Assembly (NCBI GenBank): GCA_003979345.1
Contig: RYVZ01000013.1
Span: 17,547 to 81,546, forward strand
Length of the DNA stretch: 64,000 bases
Source of the DNA: Lachnospiraceae bacterium
GTDB taxonomy: Bacteria; Bacillota; Clostridia; Lachnospirales; Lachnospiraceae
Reading direction: 5' to 3'
Shown here piece after piece: positions 41,241 through 50,013 of this stretch. The translations under genes and the position numbers were made by a program. Within the stretch, counting starts at the first letter, position 1, and the number at the start of each line of letters is the position of its first letter. Under the pieces are notes generated by a model, which saw nothing but the letters and a program-made list of their open reading frames with translations, ran no database searches and had not been told where the DNA came from.

Positions 41241-41618
41241 TCAGTCCCAACGCCCGATCGTGTCGGATTTCAACGAAATATTGCTGCACACCGGACATGC
41301 GCTCTTGGAGAGCCTTGCGATGGGCTTTATTTTTTGTCCGCAGGCGGGGCATGGACCGATAAAGGTGCTGTCGGATTCTGTCAGCGTCAGTACCGGGATG
41401 CTGACAATCCCGTGACAGCGGCTGCAGCGTGCGGGACGGAATGAAAATGTGAATAAAGAAAGAGGATCCTGCTTTGCCGAAAGCGCAATCTCCGTTTGCT
41501 GCTCTGGTGAAAAAATGCCGGCGACGGAATCAAGGCTCCCGTGCATCAGACCGTTGCCGGTACGGCATTCCCAGCCGGTATGACAGGAATCACAACGAAT
41601 ATTGACGATTTCACCCAT
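41241..41618 (-). CDS. Small zinc-ribbon protein linked to flagellin
   Basis: The 125-residue protein has four CxxC pairs (CDSC near the start, then CSRC, CPAC and CPVC), which could hold two zinc ions. Between the first and second pairs is a short region without clear features. It starts 25 bases after the flagellin stop, with GGAGGTG upstream, and shares its terminator, so the two are probably co-transcribed. I do not recognise the family; a chaperone or regulator of the flagellin is possible but unproven. The overlapping plus-strand frame at 41127-41444 is a shadow. Confidence 0.7.
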   Translation of the reverse strand: MGEIVNIRCDSCHTGWECRTGNGLMHGSLDSVAGIFSPEQQTEIALSAKQDPLSLFTFSFRPARCSRCHGIVSIPVLTLTESDSTFIGPCPACGQKIKPIARLSKSACPVCSNISLKSDTIGRWD

Positions 41619-41643
41619 CTGCGATGCACCTCCTGTATTCCGA

Positions 41644-43506
41644 TTATCCGATGAGGCTCAACAGCATGCTGGGCTGTTGGTTTGCCTGAGCCAGCATGGA
41701 CTGCCCGGCTTGTAACAGGATCTGTTTGTTTGTAAAACGAACCATTTCAGTTGCCATATCCGTATCGCGAATCCTGGACTCTGCAGCAGTTGTATTTTCC
41801 ACAACATTGTCAAGATTTGCGATCGTGTGCTCCAGACGGTTCTGCGCAGCACCGTAGTAACTGCGAACGGAGCTGACATAGCCGATTGCCTGTTGGAAGA
41901 TCTCAATGGATTCGCGGGCAGCATTCTGTGTTGTCATACTGGTGTTTTCTATGCCAAGTGCTTTGGAATCCATCTGGTAAAGGTTCAATTTCATGTAGTG
42001 TTCTGCAGCAGCACCAATATGCAGGGTCACGTTTGCACCGCCGCTTTCCAGATCCACAAACACTTTGGAAGGATCGATTTGGAATGGTGCGACTGTTGCG
42101 GTATCTCCGAGAATATCCGTACCGCCGGTTGCAAGCGAGGGCGTGATCACGGAACCCGCACCGCCTAAGGAGGCGACGGAAAGCTTTCTCACAAAATCGA
42201 CCAAATCTGCATTTCCGTTGCTGAACAGGGAATTAAGCTGACTTTCGGTCAATCCGGTATTGTCTTTTAAGGCAGCACCAAAGCTTTTTCCGTTTAAGAT
42301 ATCCGATAATATGTTATCCATACCGGCCGCAATATTTGCGCCTGTTACTGCGCCTTTCCCGTTTGCCAGGTAACCTGCATATGCGGCAGCCAAATAACCG
42401 TGTCCGTAGGGTCTGCCTGATACGGTGTAAGATTTCAGATACTTGGAAATATTGGCGTCCGCACTGGTATCATTTTCATCGGCAAGACCTTTTGCAATAT
42501 TTTGCAGGCCGTTGTTCCATCCGGTCGGGAAGCCGCCCCCCGCAAGCTGCGCGGTTCCTTCCACGAACCAATTAGGAAGGGAGCCCGGTTTGCCGTTCAT
42601 CTGTTTCGGCATGGTATACTGCATGACGGAATGCATGAGCTCATGCGCCAGCGTAGACTCCAAAACTTCCGCTTTTGAGCCGGTGCCAAGCGCATCTTTA
42701 TCATTAAAATCGGTAGCATCTACCTTAAGCAGCATGGATGTGACCTGACCGCTGTTGGTTTTATATGTATATTGTGCATAGGCTAAAGTACTGCCCGGAC
42801 CATCCACGAATGATACGTCCAAAGCCATGTTGATCGTATTAGAGCCGACTGCGTTTTTCAAGCTAGGAAACGCGTCTAAAATCTGTGTGACAGCGTTCGG
42901 GACGAACTCGTTTGCAATCTTATCGGCAAGCACGCTGCCGGTAGAGACTGCGCCGTCAGCACCGCGGGCAGCAGCGCCGGCATTTTCAAGACGTCCGATG
43001 GAAAATGTATTGTCAGTCAGATTATAGGAGAACTCATAGTGATAAGTTTCCATAACCGATGCGGATCTTGGAGAGAGTCCGTTATCGGGGAAAAGCTTTA
43101 GTGTATTAAATTCCGTACTTTGTGCCGTACGGTCGATTTCGTCTTTTAATTCCGTCAGCTCTTTATCAATTGCCGTGCGGTCCGCCTCGGTCAGCGTTCC
43201 GTTCGAAGCCTTGATCGCCAGCTCGTTAGAGCGCTGCAGCATGTCATGTACTTCCGTAAGAGCACCTTCTGCGATCTGCACTAAAGAAATCCCGTCCTGT
43301 GCGTTTGCAGATGCCTGCGTCAGACCGCGGATCTGACTGCGCATTTTTTCTGAAATCGTCAGACCTGCTGCATCATCTGCGGCACGATTGATGCGGTAGC
43401 CGGAGGAAAGCCGTTCCGTGGACACTTTTACACCGTTTGTCGTAATACCGAGCTGCCTGTTGGAATTTATAGCAGCTAAATTATGTTGTACGGAAAACAT
43501 AGGCAA
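41644..43506 (-). CDS. Flagellin with built-in metalloprotease domain (flagellinolysin type)
   Basis: The 620-residue protein has conserved D0/D1 ends: MFSVQHNLAAINSNRQLG...ERLSSGYRINRAADDAAGL at the start, and IRDTDMATEMVRFTNKQILLQAGQSMLAQANQQP at the end. The central hypervariable region (about 150-500) is replaced by a peptidase-like domain holding HELMH at residues 288-292 and WFVEGTAQL with Glu316, the zinc-binding HExxH...E pattern of gluzincins. This matches the published proteolytic flagellins, in which the filament itself carries protease activity. AAGGAG and a sigma-28-like promoter lie upstream. Substrate is unknown. Confidence 0.92.
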   Translation of the reverse strand: MPMFSVQHNLAAINSNRQLGITTNGVKVSTERLSSGYRINRAADDAAGLTISEKMRSQIRGLTQASANAQDGISLVQIAEGALTEVHDMLQRSNELAIKASNGTLTEADRTAIDKELTELKDEIDRTAQSTEFNTLKLFPDNGLSPRSASVMETYHYEFSYNLTDNTFSIGRLENAGAAARGADGAVSTGSVLADKIANEFVPNAVTQILDAFPSLKNAVGSNTINMALDVSFVDGPGSTLAYAQYTYKTNSGQVTSMLLKVDATDFNDKDALGTGSKAEVLESTLAHELMHSVMQYTMPKQMNGKPGSLPNWFVEGTAQLAGGGFPTGWNNGLQNIAKGLADENDTSADANISKYLKSYTVSGRPYGHGYLAAAYAGYLANGKGAVTGANIAAGMDNILSDILNGKSFGAALKDNTGLTESQLNSLFSNGNADLVDFVRKLSVASLGGAGSVITPSLATGGTDILGDTATVAPFQIDPSKVFVDLESGGANVTLHIGAAAEHYMKLNLYQMDSKALGIENTSMTTQNAARESIEIFQQAIGYVSSVRSYYGAAQNRLEHTIANLDNVVENTTAAESRIRDTDMATEMVRFTNKQILLQAGQSMLAQANQQPSMLLSLIG

Positions 43507-43552
43507 TCTCCTTTCTTGCGGATATCATGACATAATCGCAGGGTGATATAAA

Positions 43553-43582
43553 TTATATCGGGTTGGTATATGATAAATTTTA
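43553..43582 (-). promoter_or_regulatory. Sigma-28 (SigD/FliA)-like promoter of the flagellin gene
   Basis: On the minus strand TAAA (43579-43582) is followed after 16 bases by CCCGATATAA (43553-43562), close to the TAAA-N15-GCCGATAA consensus of flagellar sigma factors. It is about 47 bases before the start codon. Confidence 0.6.
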
Positions 43583-43759
43583 TAGTTTGGTGAAAGAAAT
43601 CGAAATATTTTCGAAAAAATAAAAAAGAAGTTTCAGGTAGCAGGCATAGGTTTTTCTGTGTTACAATAAATATATTCTATTATATCATAGCTGTCAATAT
43701 TAGTAATATTTTGCAGTGCCGGACTCAACATAAAACTCTACATAGAAAGGCGCAGACTC

Positions 43760-45289
43760 TTGAGGGATAATCGTTCGAAACTGATAGAAAAATCAAAAGA
43801 GACCTTGAAGGCGGTTTTACCGATCATTATGATCGTGCTGCTGCTCAGTTTTACCGTTGCACCCATTTCTCCGGAAATTTTGATGGAGTTTCTGATTGGG
43901 GCAGTCATGCTGATTGTGGGGATGCTGTTTTTTTCTATCGGGGCTGAGATGGCGATGACGCCGATGGGGGAACGTGTGGGTACGACCATGACGAAAAGCC
44001 GGAACCTTGCGGTGATGGTCTTTGTCAGTTTTGCACTGGGTTTTGTCATTACGATCTCCGAGCCGGACTTGCAGGTGCTGGCGCAGCAGGTACCCTCGGT
44101 GCCGAACGCCGTATTGATCTTAGCGGTGGCGGCGGGCGTCGGAATTCTTTTGGTGTTCGCGCTGCTGCGTATGCTGCTGCGGGTCGCGCTGCCGCCGATG
44201 CTGCTGCTCTTTTATGCAGTGGTGTTTGCGCTGGCTGCTTTTGTTCCGAAGGACTTTCTTGCAGTTGCATTTGATTCGGGAGGCGTGACGACCGGTCCGA
44301 TGACGGTTCCGTTCATCATGGCGTTTGGCGTTGGTATTTCTGCGATCCGAAGCGATAAGCATGCGGCGGAGGACAGTTTCGGTCTTGTGTCGTTATGCTC
44401 TGTGGGCCCGATCATTGCCGTTCTGATACTGGGCATGATCTACCATCCGCAATCGACGGAATACCTGTCGGACGCGATACCGGAGATCACGGATACGGTT
44501 CAGCTTGGCAGGCTGTTTGCGAAAGGCATACCTGTTTATCTTCGTGAAATGGCGCTTTCCCTGCTTCCCATTGTGTTATTTTTTGGGGCGTTCCAATTGA
44601 TCTCACGCGATATCAAGAAAAAAACGCTGATCAAGATTCTGATCGGACTCGTGTATACCTATGTGGGACTTGTGCTTTTTCTGACCGGCGTCAATGTCGG
44701 ATTCATGCCTGCCGGAAACTATCTGGGACAGGTGATTGCAGGGCTTCCCTATGCATGGATCATCATACCGATCGGCATGGTGATCGGCTATTTCATCGTT
44801 CAGGCGGAGCCGGCGGTATTTGTGCTCACGAAGCAGGTGGAGGAGATCACCTCAGGAGCTATTTCGGCGATGGCGATGGAGAGAAGTCTTTCCGTCGGTG
44901 TTGCGGTTTCGATCGGGCTGGCAATGATACGTGTGCTTACGGGGATTTCCATTATGTGGTTTATCGTGCCGGGGTATGCGATTGCCCTGTTTCTGACTTT
45001 TTTTGTCCCGAAAATATTTACTTCCATCGCGTTTGACTCGGGCGGCGTGGCGTCCGGTCCGATGACGGCGACGTTTCTGCTGCCGTTTGCAATGGGGGCA
45101 TGCAACGCGGTGGGAGGCAATATCATTACGGATGCATTCGGTGTGGTCGCGATGGTCGCGATGACGCCGCTGATCACGATTCAGTCGCTCGGACTGATCT
45201 ATCGTATGAAAGAGGGACGTCTCCAGAAAGAAGCGGGCGGCTATGCGTCGATCGAGCAATACGGGGATATGGATATTATTGAATTATAG
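43760..45289 (+). CDS. DUF1538 membrane protein
   Basis: The 509-residue protein has about 12-14 membrane helices in two similar halves. Each half has a conserved AVAFDSGGVTTGPMTVPF or SIAFDSGGVASGPMTATF segment, a hallmark of DUF1538 and likely part of a substrate path. It starts with TTG at 43760 after GAAAGG. Thirteen bases later comes a PII-like gene, a pairing that occurs repeatedly with this family. Transport of an anion or nucleotide-related solute controlled by the PII protein is a fair guess, but no substrate is known to me. Confidence 0.88.
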   Translation: MRDNRSKLIEKSKETLKAVLPIIMIVLLLSFTVAPISPEILMEFLIGAVMLIVGMLFFSIGAEMAMTPMGERVGTTMTKSRNLAVMVFVSFALGFVITISEPDLQVLAQQVPSVPNAVLILAVAAGVGILLVFALLRMLLRVALPPMLLLFYAVVFALAAFVPKDFLAVAFDSGGVTTGPMTVPFIMAFGVGISAIRSDKHAAEDSFGLVSLCSVGPIIAVLILGMIYHPQSTEYLSDAIPEITDTVQLGRLFAKGIPVYLREMALSLLPIVLFFGAFQLISRDIKKKTLIKILIGLVYTYVGLVLFLTGVNVGFMPAGNYLGQVIAGLPYAWIIIPIGMVIGYFIVQAEPAVFVLTKQVEEITSGAISAMAMERSLSVGVAVSIGLAMIRVLTGISIMWFIVPGYAIALFLTFFVPKIFTSIAFDSGGVASGPMTATFLLPFAMGACNAVGGNIITDAFGVVAMVAMTPLITIQSLGLIYRMKEGRLQKEAGGYASIEQYGDMDIIEL

Positions 45290-45301
45290 TGGAGAGAACG
45301 G

Positions 45302-45979
45302 ATGGGAAAATTATGCCTGATGACAACGATTGTCAGCAGAAAACAGTTAAAAAAATATCTTCGCCTGTATCAGGAGGAACTACTTCAGGTGATGTTCATT
45401 ACGCTGGGTGCCGGCACTGCATCGGGTGATATTTTGGATTATCTGGGACTGGAATCGACAGAAAAAGCGGTCCTGTTTCATGTGCTGGAGGAAAGCGTCT
45501 GGGAGAGAACAAAAAAGAACCTTCGGGTTAAGCTCCAGATTGACGCGCCGGGAGAGGGGATTGCCTTTGTGGTGCCGCTTAGCAGCATCGGTGGAAAAAA
45601 GACCCTGCAATTTTTAACGGGAAATCAGAACTTTCAGATAGAGGAGGAATCTGCGTTGAAGGACACAATGCATGAGCTGATCGTGGTCATTGCAAATCAG
45701 GGATATACGGAGCTGGCGATGGACGCCGCCAGAGGAGCCGGCGCATATGGCGGAACTGTGATCCACGCCAAGGGCACCGGCATGGAACAGGCGGAAAAAT
45801 TCATGGGCGTGTCCCTTGCCTCTGAGAAAGAAATTATTTTTATCGTAGCAAAAAGCGAGCAAAAGAACGATATTATGAAAGCGGTCATGGAGCAGGCGGG
45901 TTTGCAGTCCAAGGCAAAGTCGATCGTTTTTTCGCTGCCGGTCACGGACACGGCGGGGCTGCGCCTGATGGAAGAATAA
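45302..45979 (+). CDS. Tandem PII-like signalling protein, partner of DUF1538
   Basis: The 225-residue protein looks like two PII-type ferredoxin-like folds in a row. The second half has DAARGAGAYGGTVIHAKGTGMEQAEKFMGV and SEKEIIFIVAKSEQ, matching the body of PII proteins with the T/G-rich nucleotide-binding segment. The first half is more diverged. PII proteins sense ATP/ADP and metabolites and bind transporters. Its place directly after DUF1538 suggests it gates that protein. GGAGAG lies before the ATG. Confidence 0.85.
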   Translation: MGKLCLMTTIVSRKQLKKYLRLYQEELLQVMFITLGAGTASGDILDYLGLESTEKAVLFHVLEESVWERTKKNLRVKLQIDAPGEGIAFVVPLSSIGGKKTLQFLTGNQNFQIEEESALKDTMHELIVVIANQGYTELAMDAARGAGAYGGTVIHAKGTGMEQAEKFMGVSLASEKEIIFIVAKSEQKNDIMKAVMEQAGLQSKAKSIVFSLPVTDTAGLRLMEE

Positions 45980-46044
45980 GCGTTGGATTGCTTCTGGTGC
46001 AGATCCGGGAGCATACTGTGCCATATCAGTTCGCAGATGGATGC

Positions 46045-46524
46045 TTACAGCTCCCGGTCTGCGGCGAGCAGATTGATCATGGCAATAATCTGCGTCTGCG
46101 CATCAAGGACGGTTTCTACCCGGACTCTGCCGATGCGTTTGATCTCTTCGTCAAGATTCAGGTGAGGGAGCAAACGACCGAGCAGCGCATGGATGTCAGG
46201 AGAGGCACCCATGCAGGCGGCGGCAATGGTTTCGCAATCGAACTGATCAAGGACTTCTGTGAGCCTGTTGTCGGAAAGTGTAGACAGCTGCTCAAAATCA
46301 TTGATCTTTTCGGAGGACATTTTAGGCTCCAATATGTCGTTGATCGTCATTTCATATAACTTTGAAAGTTTCAATAACACGTCCAAGTCAGGGACTGCTT
46401 CTCCGGTTTCCCATTTTGAGACTGCCTGTCTGGAAAGATAACATTTTTCCGCAAGATCGTCCTGCGTATATTGATGACTTTTTCGCAGGTATTGTAGATG
46501 CTTTGCAACTAACAGGGTGTTCAT
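46045..46524 (-). CDS. XRE-family transcriptional regulator
   Basis: The 159-residue protein opens with a helix-turn-helix (HLQYLRKSHQYTQDDLAEKCYLSRQAVSKWETGEAVPDLD) followed by about 90 residues without a recognised domain. The pattern AVSKWETG is the common Cro/C1-type recognition helix seen in many Firmicutes. AAGGAG precedes the start at 46524, while the longer frame to 46599 is unlikely. It is divergent from the WYL regulator at 46816, and the shared 291-base intergenic stretch should hold both promoters, though I could not place them. Confidence 0.85.
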   Translation of the reverse strand: MNTLLVAKHLQYLRKSHQYTQDDLAEKCYLSRQAVSKWETGEAVPDLDVLLKLSKLYEMTINDILEPKMSSEKINDFEQLSTLSDNRLTEVLDQFDCETIAAACMGASPDIHALLGRLLPHLNLDEEIKRIGRVRVETVLDAQTQIIAMINLLAADREL

Positions 46525-46815
46525 ATCGGGTTCTCCTTCTAATATAAAGTTTATTTGGGCAATTGCGAAACATACAAATAAAGTATTTGGATCGTGCAAA
46601 ATATACGATTCAATGCAGGCACGTTTTCGCTGCCCTTTGCATGATCTATCTTATCATAGGCCTAAAAGGAATAAAAGAATCCGGCGGGTGCTAAAAAGCA
46701 AACGGGAGTTGCTTTTGAACAGGAATGCGGAAGCGGTAAACCAGGCTGATGGATATGATTGGCGGAGGCACGGCGAAATATAAGTTGAAATAAGACAAAA
46801 GGAAGGTTCCCATTT

Positions 46816-47892
46816 ATGCAGCAAAGCCGGTTATTTCGGATTCTTTATTATCTGCTCGATCAGGGACATGCAACCGCGCCGGAATTGGCAGAAAAATTTG
46901 AAGTGTCGGTCCGGACGATTTATCGGGATATTGAAGCGTTAAGCGGGGCGGGTATTCCTGTCTATACGGAAACGGGACGGGACGGCGGGATTCGGCTGAT
47001 GGAGCATTTTACGCTGGATAAAGCGGTATTGTCCGACGAGGAAAAACAGAATATTCTCGCCGCACTCCAAAGTTTGCGTGCGACGCAGAACCTTTATCAG
47101 GAAAATACGGTTCAGAAGCTGTCGGCATTGTTTCATTTGGATACGGAGGACTGGCTTGAAATAGATTTTTCAAGATGGGGGGAAAAGAAGGGGGATCATG
47201 AGAAATTTGAATTGTTGAAAATGGCGGTTCTTCAGCACAGGAAGGTGAAAATTTCATATGCCGGCACAAACGGCACCGTTACGGAGCGGATCGTTTTGCC
47301 GTTAAAGCTGATCTATAAAGCAAAGGCATGGTATGTCAAAGCGTTCTGTCAAAAAGCGCAGGAAGGGCGTATCTTTAAGTTAAACCGTATTTTAGAGTTT
47401 GAGGTTATAAAAGAAGAAGCGCAGGGAATGGAGGTTCATGCAAAGCAGGCTCAGGGGGGATGGGAAAGCAGTCATAATGCAAAGTGTGAGCGAAAACAGG
47501 AAGCTGGTAGTTCTGATGTGGAAAGAGGCAGGAGTGAAATTGCAGAAGGATGTGATGATGCAGAACGGCGGACGAAGGGCAGGAGCGGAGCCGTTAAAGG
47601 CTGTTATGGACCGGAACAGCAGCGGACGGCAACGCCGGGACCGGGCGACTGCCGTATCACGCTCCGCTTTCCGAAAGAAATGGCATACCGCGTCTATGAT
47701 GAGTTTGACCCAACACAGGTCACGCATCATGAGGACGGCACACTGACAGCATCGGCGGAAATGCCCGTGGATGCGTGGCTGACCGGATTTCTGTTATCGT
47801 TTGGCGCTCAGGTTGATGTGATCGAACCTGCGTTTCTAAAGGAAGAATTGGCGCGGCAGGCAAAATCAATTTATGAAAAAAATAAACCATGA
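46816..47892 (+). CDS. YafY-type regulator with HTH and WYL domains
   Basis: The 358-residue protein has an N-terminal DeoR/HTH_11-type winged helix (FRILYYLLDQGHATAPELAEKFEVSVRTIYRDIEAL), a middle WYL domain with KISYAGTNG and LKLIYKAKAWYVKAFC, and a WCX C-terminal domain (ITLRFPKEMAYRVYDEF). WYL proteins sense ligands, including nucleic acid fragments, to control genes. Between WYL and WCX is a polar, repeat-like insert of roughly 50 residues (about 47450-47640), absent from typical members. AGGAAGG precedes the ATG. Confidence 0.9.
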   Translation: MQQSRLFRILYYLLDQGHATAPELAEKFEVSVRTIYRDIEALSGAGIPVYTETGRDGGIRLMEHFTLDKAVLSDEEKQNILAALQSLRATQNLYQENTVQKLSALFHLDTEDWLEIDFSRWGEKKGDHEKFELLKMAVLQHRKVKISYAGTNGTVTERIVLPLKLIYKAKAWYVKAFCQKAQEGRIFKLNRILEFEVIKEEAQGMEVHAKQAQGGWESSHNAKCERKQEAGSSDVERGRSEIAEGCDDAERRTKGRSGAVKGCYGPEQQRTATPGPGDCRITLRFPKEMAYRVYDEFDPTQVTHHEDGTLTASAEMPVDAWLTGFLLSFGAQVDVIEPAFLKEELARQAKSIYEKNKP

Positions 47893-48045
47893 CAGAGGAT
47901 GTCAGGGTTTCGCTGATAAACTGAGGTTGTCAAATAACAAAGCAGCCGGAAAAATCGCAGCACTTTGAAAGCTGCCGGGCGCTTTATTATATCTGGACAA
48001 TTTATAATTGCCCGAATACTTCAAAGACAGAAAGGATGAATGACC

Positions 48046-48669
48046 ATGTCAAGACCGACAACAAAAACAGAATTGCTAAACGCAGGCGCCGAAAACTATG
48101 AAAAATTAAATAAAATGATCAGCGAAATGACGAAAAAGGAGTTGGAGACGCCCTTTGATTTTTCGAACAGTCTGTCCAAAAAAGAAGCGCACTGGAAGCG
48201 GGACAAGAATTTGCGTGATGTATTGGTACATTTGTATGAGTGGCATCAGCTTCTGCTAAACTGGGTGGATGCCAACCACCTGAACAGACAGGAGGGAAAA
48301 CCGGATGAGAACAAAGCGGACGAATCCGGGGCGCCGGTCAAGATTACCGCTCGCGGAAAAAAGGATAACGCGTTTGCACCGCTTCTGCCGCCGCCCTATA
48401 ATTGGAAGAATTATGGCGAAATGAATATGGAATTATGGCGGAAGCATCAGGATACAAGTCTCGAGGATGCCAAAGCGATGCTGCAAAAATCCCATGAAGA
48501 AACGATGCGGCTTGCGGAGTCCTTTTCAAATGAGGAACTGTTTTCAAGAGACGCATTCCCGTGGACGGGGGGAAATGCGCTTGGCTCTTATTTTGCGGCA
48601 AACATGTCAAGTCATTATGACTGGGCGATGAAAAAATTAAAAGCACATAAGAAAAACTGCCAGTTATAG
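48046..48669 (+). CDS. ClbS/DfsB-family four-helix bundle protein
   Basis: The 207-residue protein matches the ClbS/DfsB (DUF1706) family. It starts SRPTTKTELLNAGAENYEKL and continues with LRDVLVHLYEWHQLLLNWV and PPPYNWKNYGEMN. The fold resembles DinB. ClbS protects colibactin producers by opening the warhead cyclopropane; most relatives lie outside colibactin loci and have unknown roles. AAAGGA lies about 10 bases before the ATG at 48046, and an ATG at 48040 is also possible. No toxin genes are nearby, so a general stress or detoxification role is inferred. Confidence 0.88.
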   Translation: MSRPTTKTELLNAGAENYEKLNKMISEMTKKELETPFDFSNSLSKKEAHWKRDKNLRDVLVHLYEWHQLLLNWVDANHLNRQEGKPDENKADESGAPVKITARGKKDNAFAPLLPPPYNWKNYGEMNMELWRKHQDTSLEDAKAMLQKSHEETMRLAESFSNEELFSRDAFPWTGGNALGSYFAANMSSHYDWAMKKLKAHKKNCQL

Positions 48670-48697
48670 AACAGAGCGTTGACGGCACCCTCTGTCG

Positions 48698-49264
48698 CTA
48701 TCCGGCTTGTGCCGCAAGGTATTCAGCTTTCAGTATGGAATACCACTTTTCATCCACTATGCCCTGATTATTATGGCCGGCGCTGCGCAGAGTACCCTCG
48801 TAAGTCATGCCGATCTTTTGCATGACTCTGCCGGAATTCGGATTGTTGGTGTCATGATACGCCGCGATCCGGTTTAACCCGACTTCTTCAAACAGATACT
48901 TTACGACGGCGCGTCCGGCTTCGGGCATGAGCCCGCGTCCCCACCATCTGCTTCCTATACAGTAACCGATATCGGCGGATAACACATTTTCCTTGATGGA
49001 AATAACGGAAATGTTACCGATTAACTCATGCGTTTCTTTTAATTCCATGCCCCAGTGGTAGTAATCGGGACTGTTATAACTGTCGATCCAGCCGCCAATG
49101 ACCCGCTTGGTAACGTCTGCATTGGGGTGCGTCGGCCAGGTCAGAAATTTTGTGACCGCGTCTTCGCAGGCCCAATTGTGGTACATTTCTTCTGCGTCCT
49201 CCGTGACCATTCTCCTTAAGAGTAAACGGTCTGTTTCCAGTTTTTTTGTCCCCTGATGCTGCAT
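48698..49264 (-). CDS. RimJ/RimL-type GNAT acetyltransferase
   Basis: The 188-residue protein starts with KLETDRLLLRRMVTEDAEEMYHNWA and has IGYCIGSRWWGRGLMPEAGRAVVKYLFEEVGLNRIAAYHDTNNPNSGRVMQKIGM, the full pattern of the RimJ/RimL group. These enzymes acetylate ribosomal protein N-termini or small molecules. GGGAGG lies before the start. It runs convergent to the ClbS-like gene with a 28-base gap. The real substrate is unknown. Confidence 0.92.
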   Translation of the reverse strand: MQHQGTKKLETDRLLLRRMVTEDAEEMYHNWACEDAVTKFLTWPTHPNADVTKRVIGGWIDSYNSPDYYHWGMELKETHELIGNISVISIKENVLSADIGYCIGSRWWGRGLMPEAGRAVVKYLFEEVGLNRIAAYHDTNNPNSGRVMQKIGMTYEGTLRSAGHNNQGIVDEKWYSILKAEYLAAQAG

Positions 49265-49319
49265 GGCGTTCCTCCCTGTAAGATGATGATAAACATATAA
49301 AGTGGAAATTTTAAGAAGA

Positions 49320-49353
49320 GTGTTTTTGATATATATTTTTATATCAAAGACAC
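49320..49353. repeat. Inverted repeat in the divergent intergenic region
   Basis: GTGTTTTTGATATA and TATATCAAAGACAC make a 14-bp stem with one G-T pair and a short AT loop, followed on the plus strand by TTTTCTG. It lies between two divergent genes, so it could be an operator or a small attenuator rather than a gene-end terminator. Confidence 0.55.
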
Positions 49354-49385
49354 TTTTCTGTCAAGTAGATAAGACTCCAAACAGA

Positions 49386-49394
49386 TGTTATAAT
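49386..49394 (+). promoter_or_regulatory. Extended -10 promoter of the hypothetical gene at 49434
   Basis: TGTTATAAT has both the TGn extension and a perfect TATAAT. No good -35 is seen 17 bases upstream, as allowed for extended -10 promoters. It is 40 bases before the ATG. Confidence 0.5.
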
Positions 49395-49433
49395 GAGGAT
49401 AAGCTTCTATTTGGAATCTGGGAGGTCTTTTGG

Positions 49434-49925
49434 ATGGACAGGGAGTTGTTAGAACAAATCAACGGTGTCTATTACCGTTTGGAAAGAAAACAGGGAGAGA
49501 TCGTTCAAGCCTTGCTTCACAGAATTTTTGAAACAGAATCCGGCTGGTATAACGGACATTATCATAAAAGCGCCCAAGGGCACTGGTACAGAGAATCCTA
49601 TCCGATCCCGGTAGTCGGCGTGAAAGGCTTTTGCGATATTGAGATTGAATTTGATAAAATTTCTGTATCCGCGAAGTTAAAGCGGGATGCTGCTTTGGCA
49701 TATTCTTATGAGAAGTTTTTTGGATATGAATTTGAAGTTTACGGTGTGGAAGATTATCTTGCGGACTTTTATCACGCAGGGCAGACTGTGCAGGAAATGA
49801 AAGAGAATATTCGCGCCTGTGATGAAAAGGAAATCGGATTTTCATTTTATTTTCCCTTTGATCTTGAGGGAAAGCGGCTGTTTGAATTTGTGAAGCTGCT
49901 TCGGAGCGAGGGGTTTTACTACTAA
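49434..49925 (+). CDS. Hypothetical protein
   Basis: The 163-residue soluble protein has no membrane segment and no motif that I recognise. It is rich in aromatic and acidic residues (ESGWYNGHYHKSAQGHWYRESYPIPVVGVKGFCDIEIEFD). It reads as a well-formed globular protein with a clear ribosome site (GGGAGG at 49420-49425) and promoter. The longer frame back to 49302 runs through the promoter and is rejected. It precedes the lipoprotein gene by 88 bases. Confidence 0.75.
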   Translation: MDRELLEQINGVYYRLERKQGEIVQALLHRIFETESGWYNGHYHKSAQGHWYRESYPIPVVGVKGFCDIEIEFDKISVSAKLKRDAALAYSYEKFFGYEFEVYGVEDYLADFYHAGQTVQEMKENIRACDEKEIGFSFYFPFDLEGKRLFEFVKLLRSEGFYY

Positions 49926-50013
49926 TGGTCTGCCGGGGCGTAAGCTGATGGCAGAGCTCATTCTGATGAACAGAAGTTACAAATGGGAAAAAAGAAAATG
50001 GCGGAGGCTGACA

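Noticed and set aside
41127..41444. Plus-strand 105-codon frame over the terminator and zinc-ribbon gene
   Set aside because: It begins inside the terminator stem and overlaps a better-supported minus-strand gene with CxxC pairs and a ribosome site.
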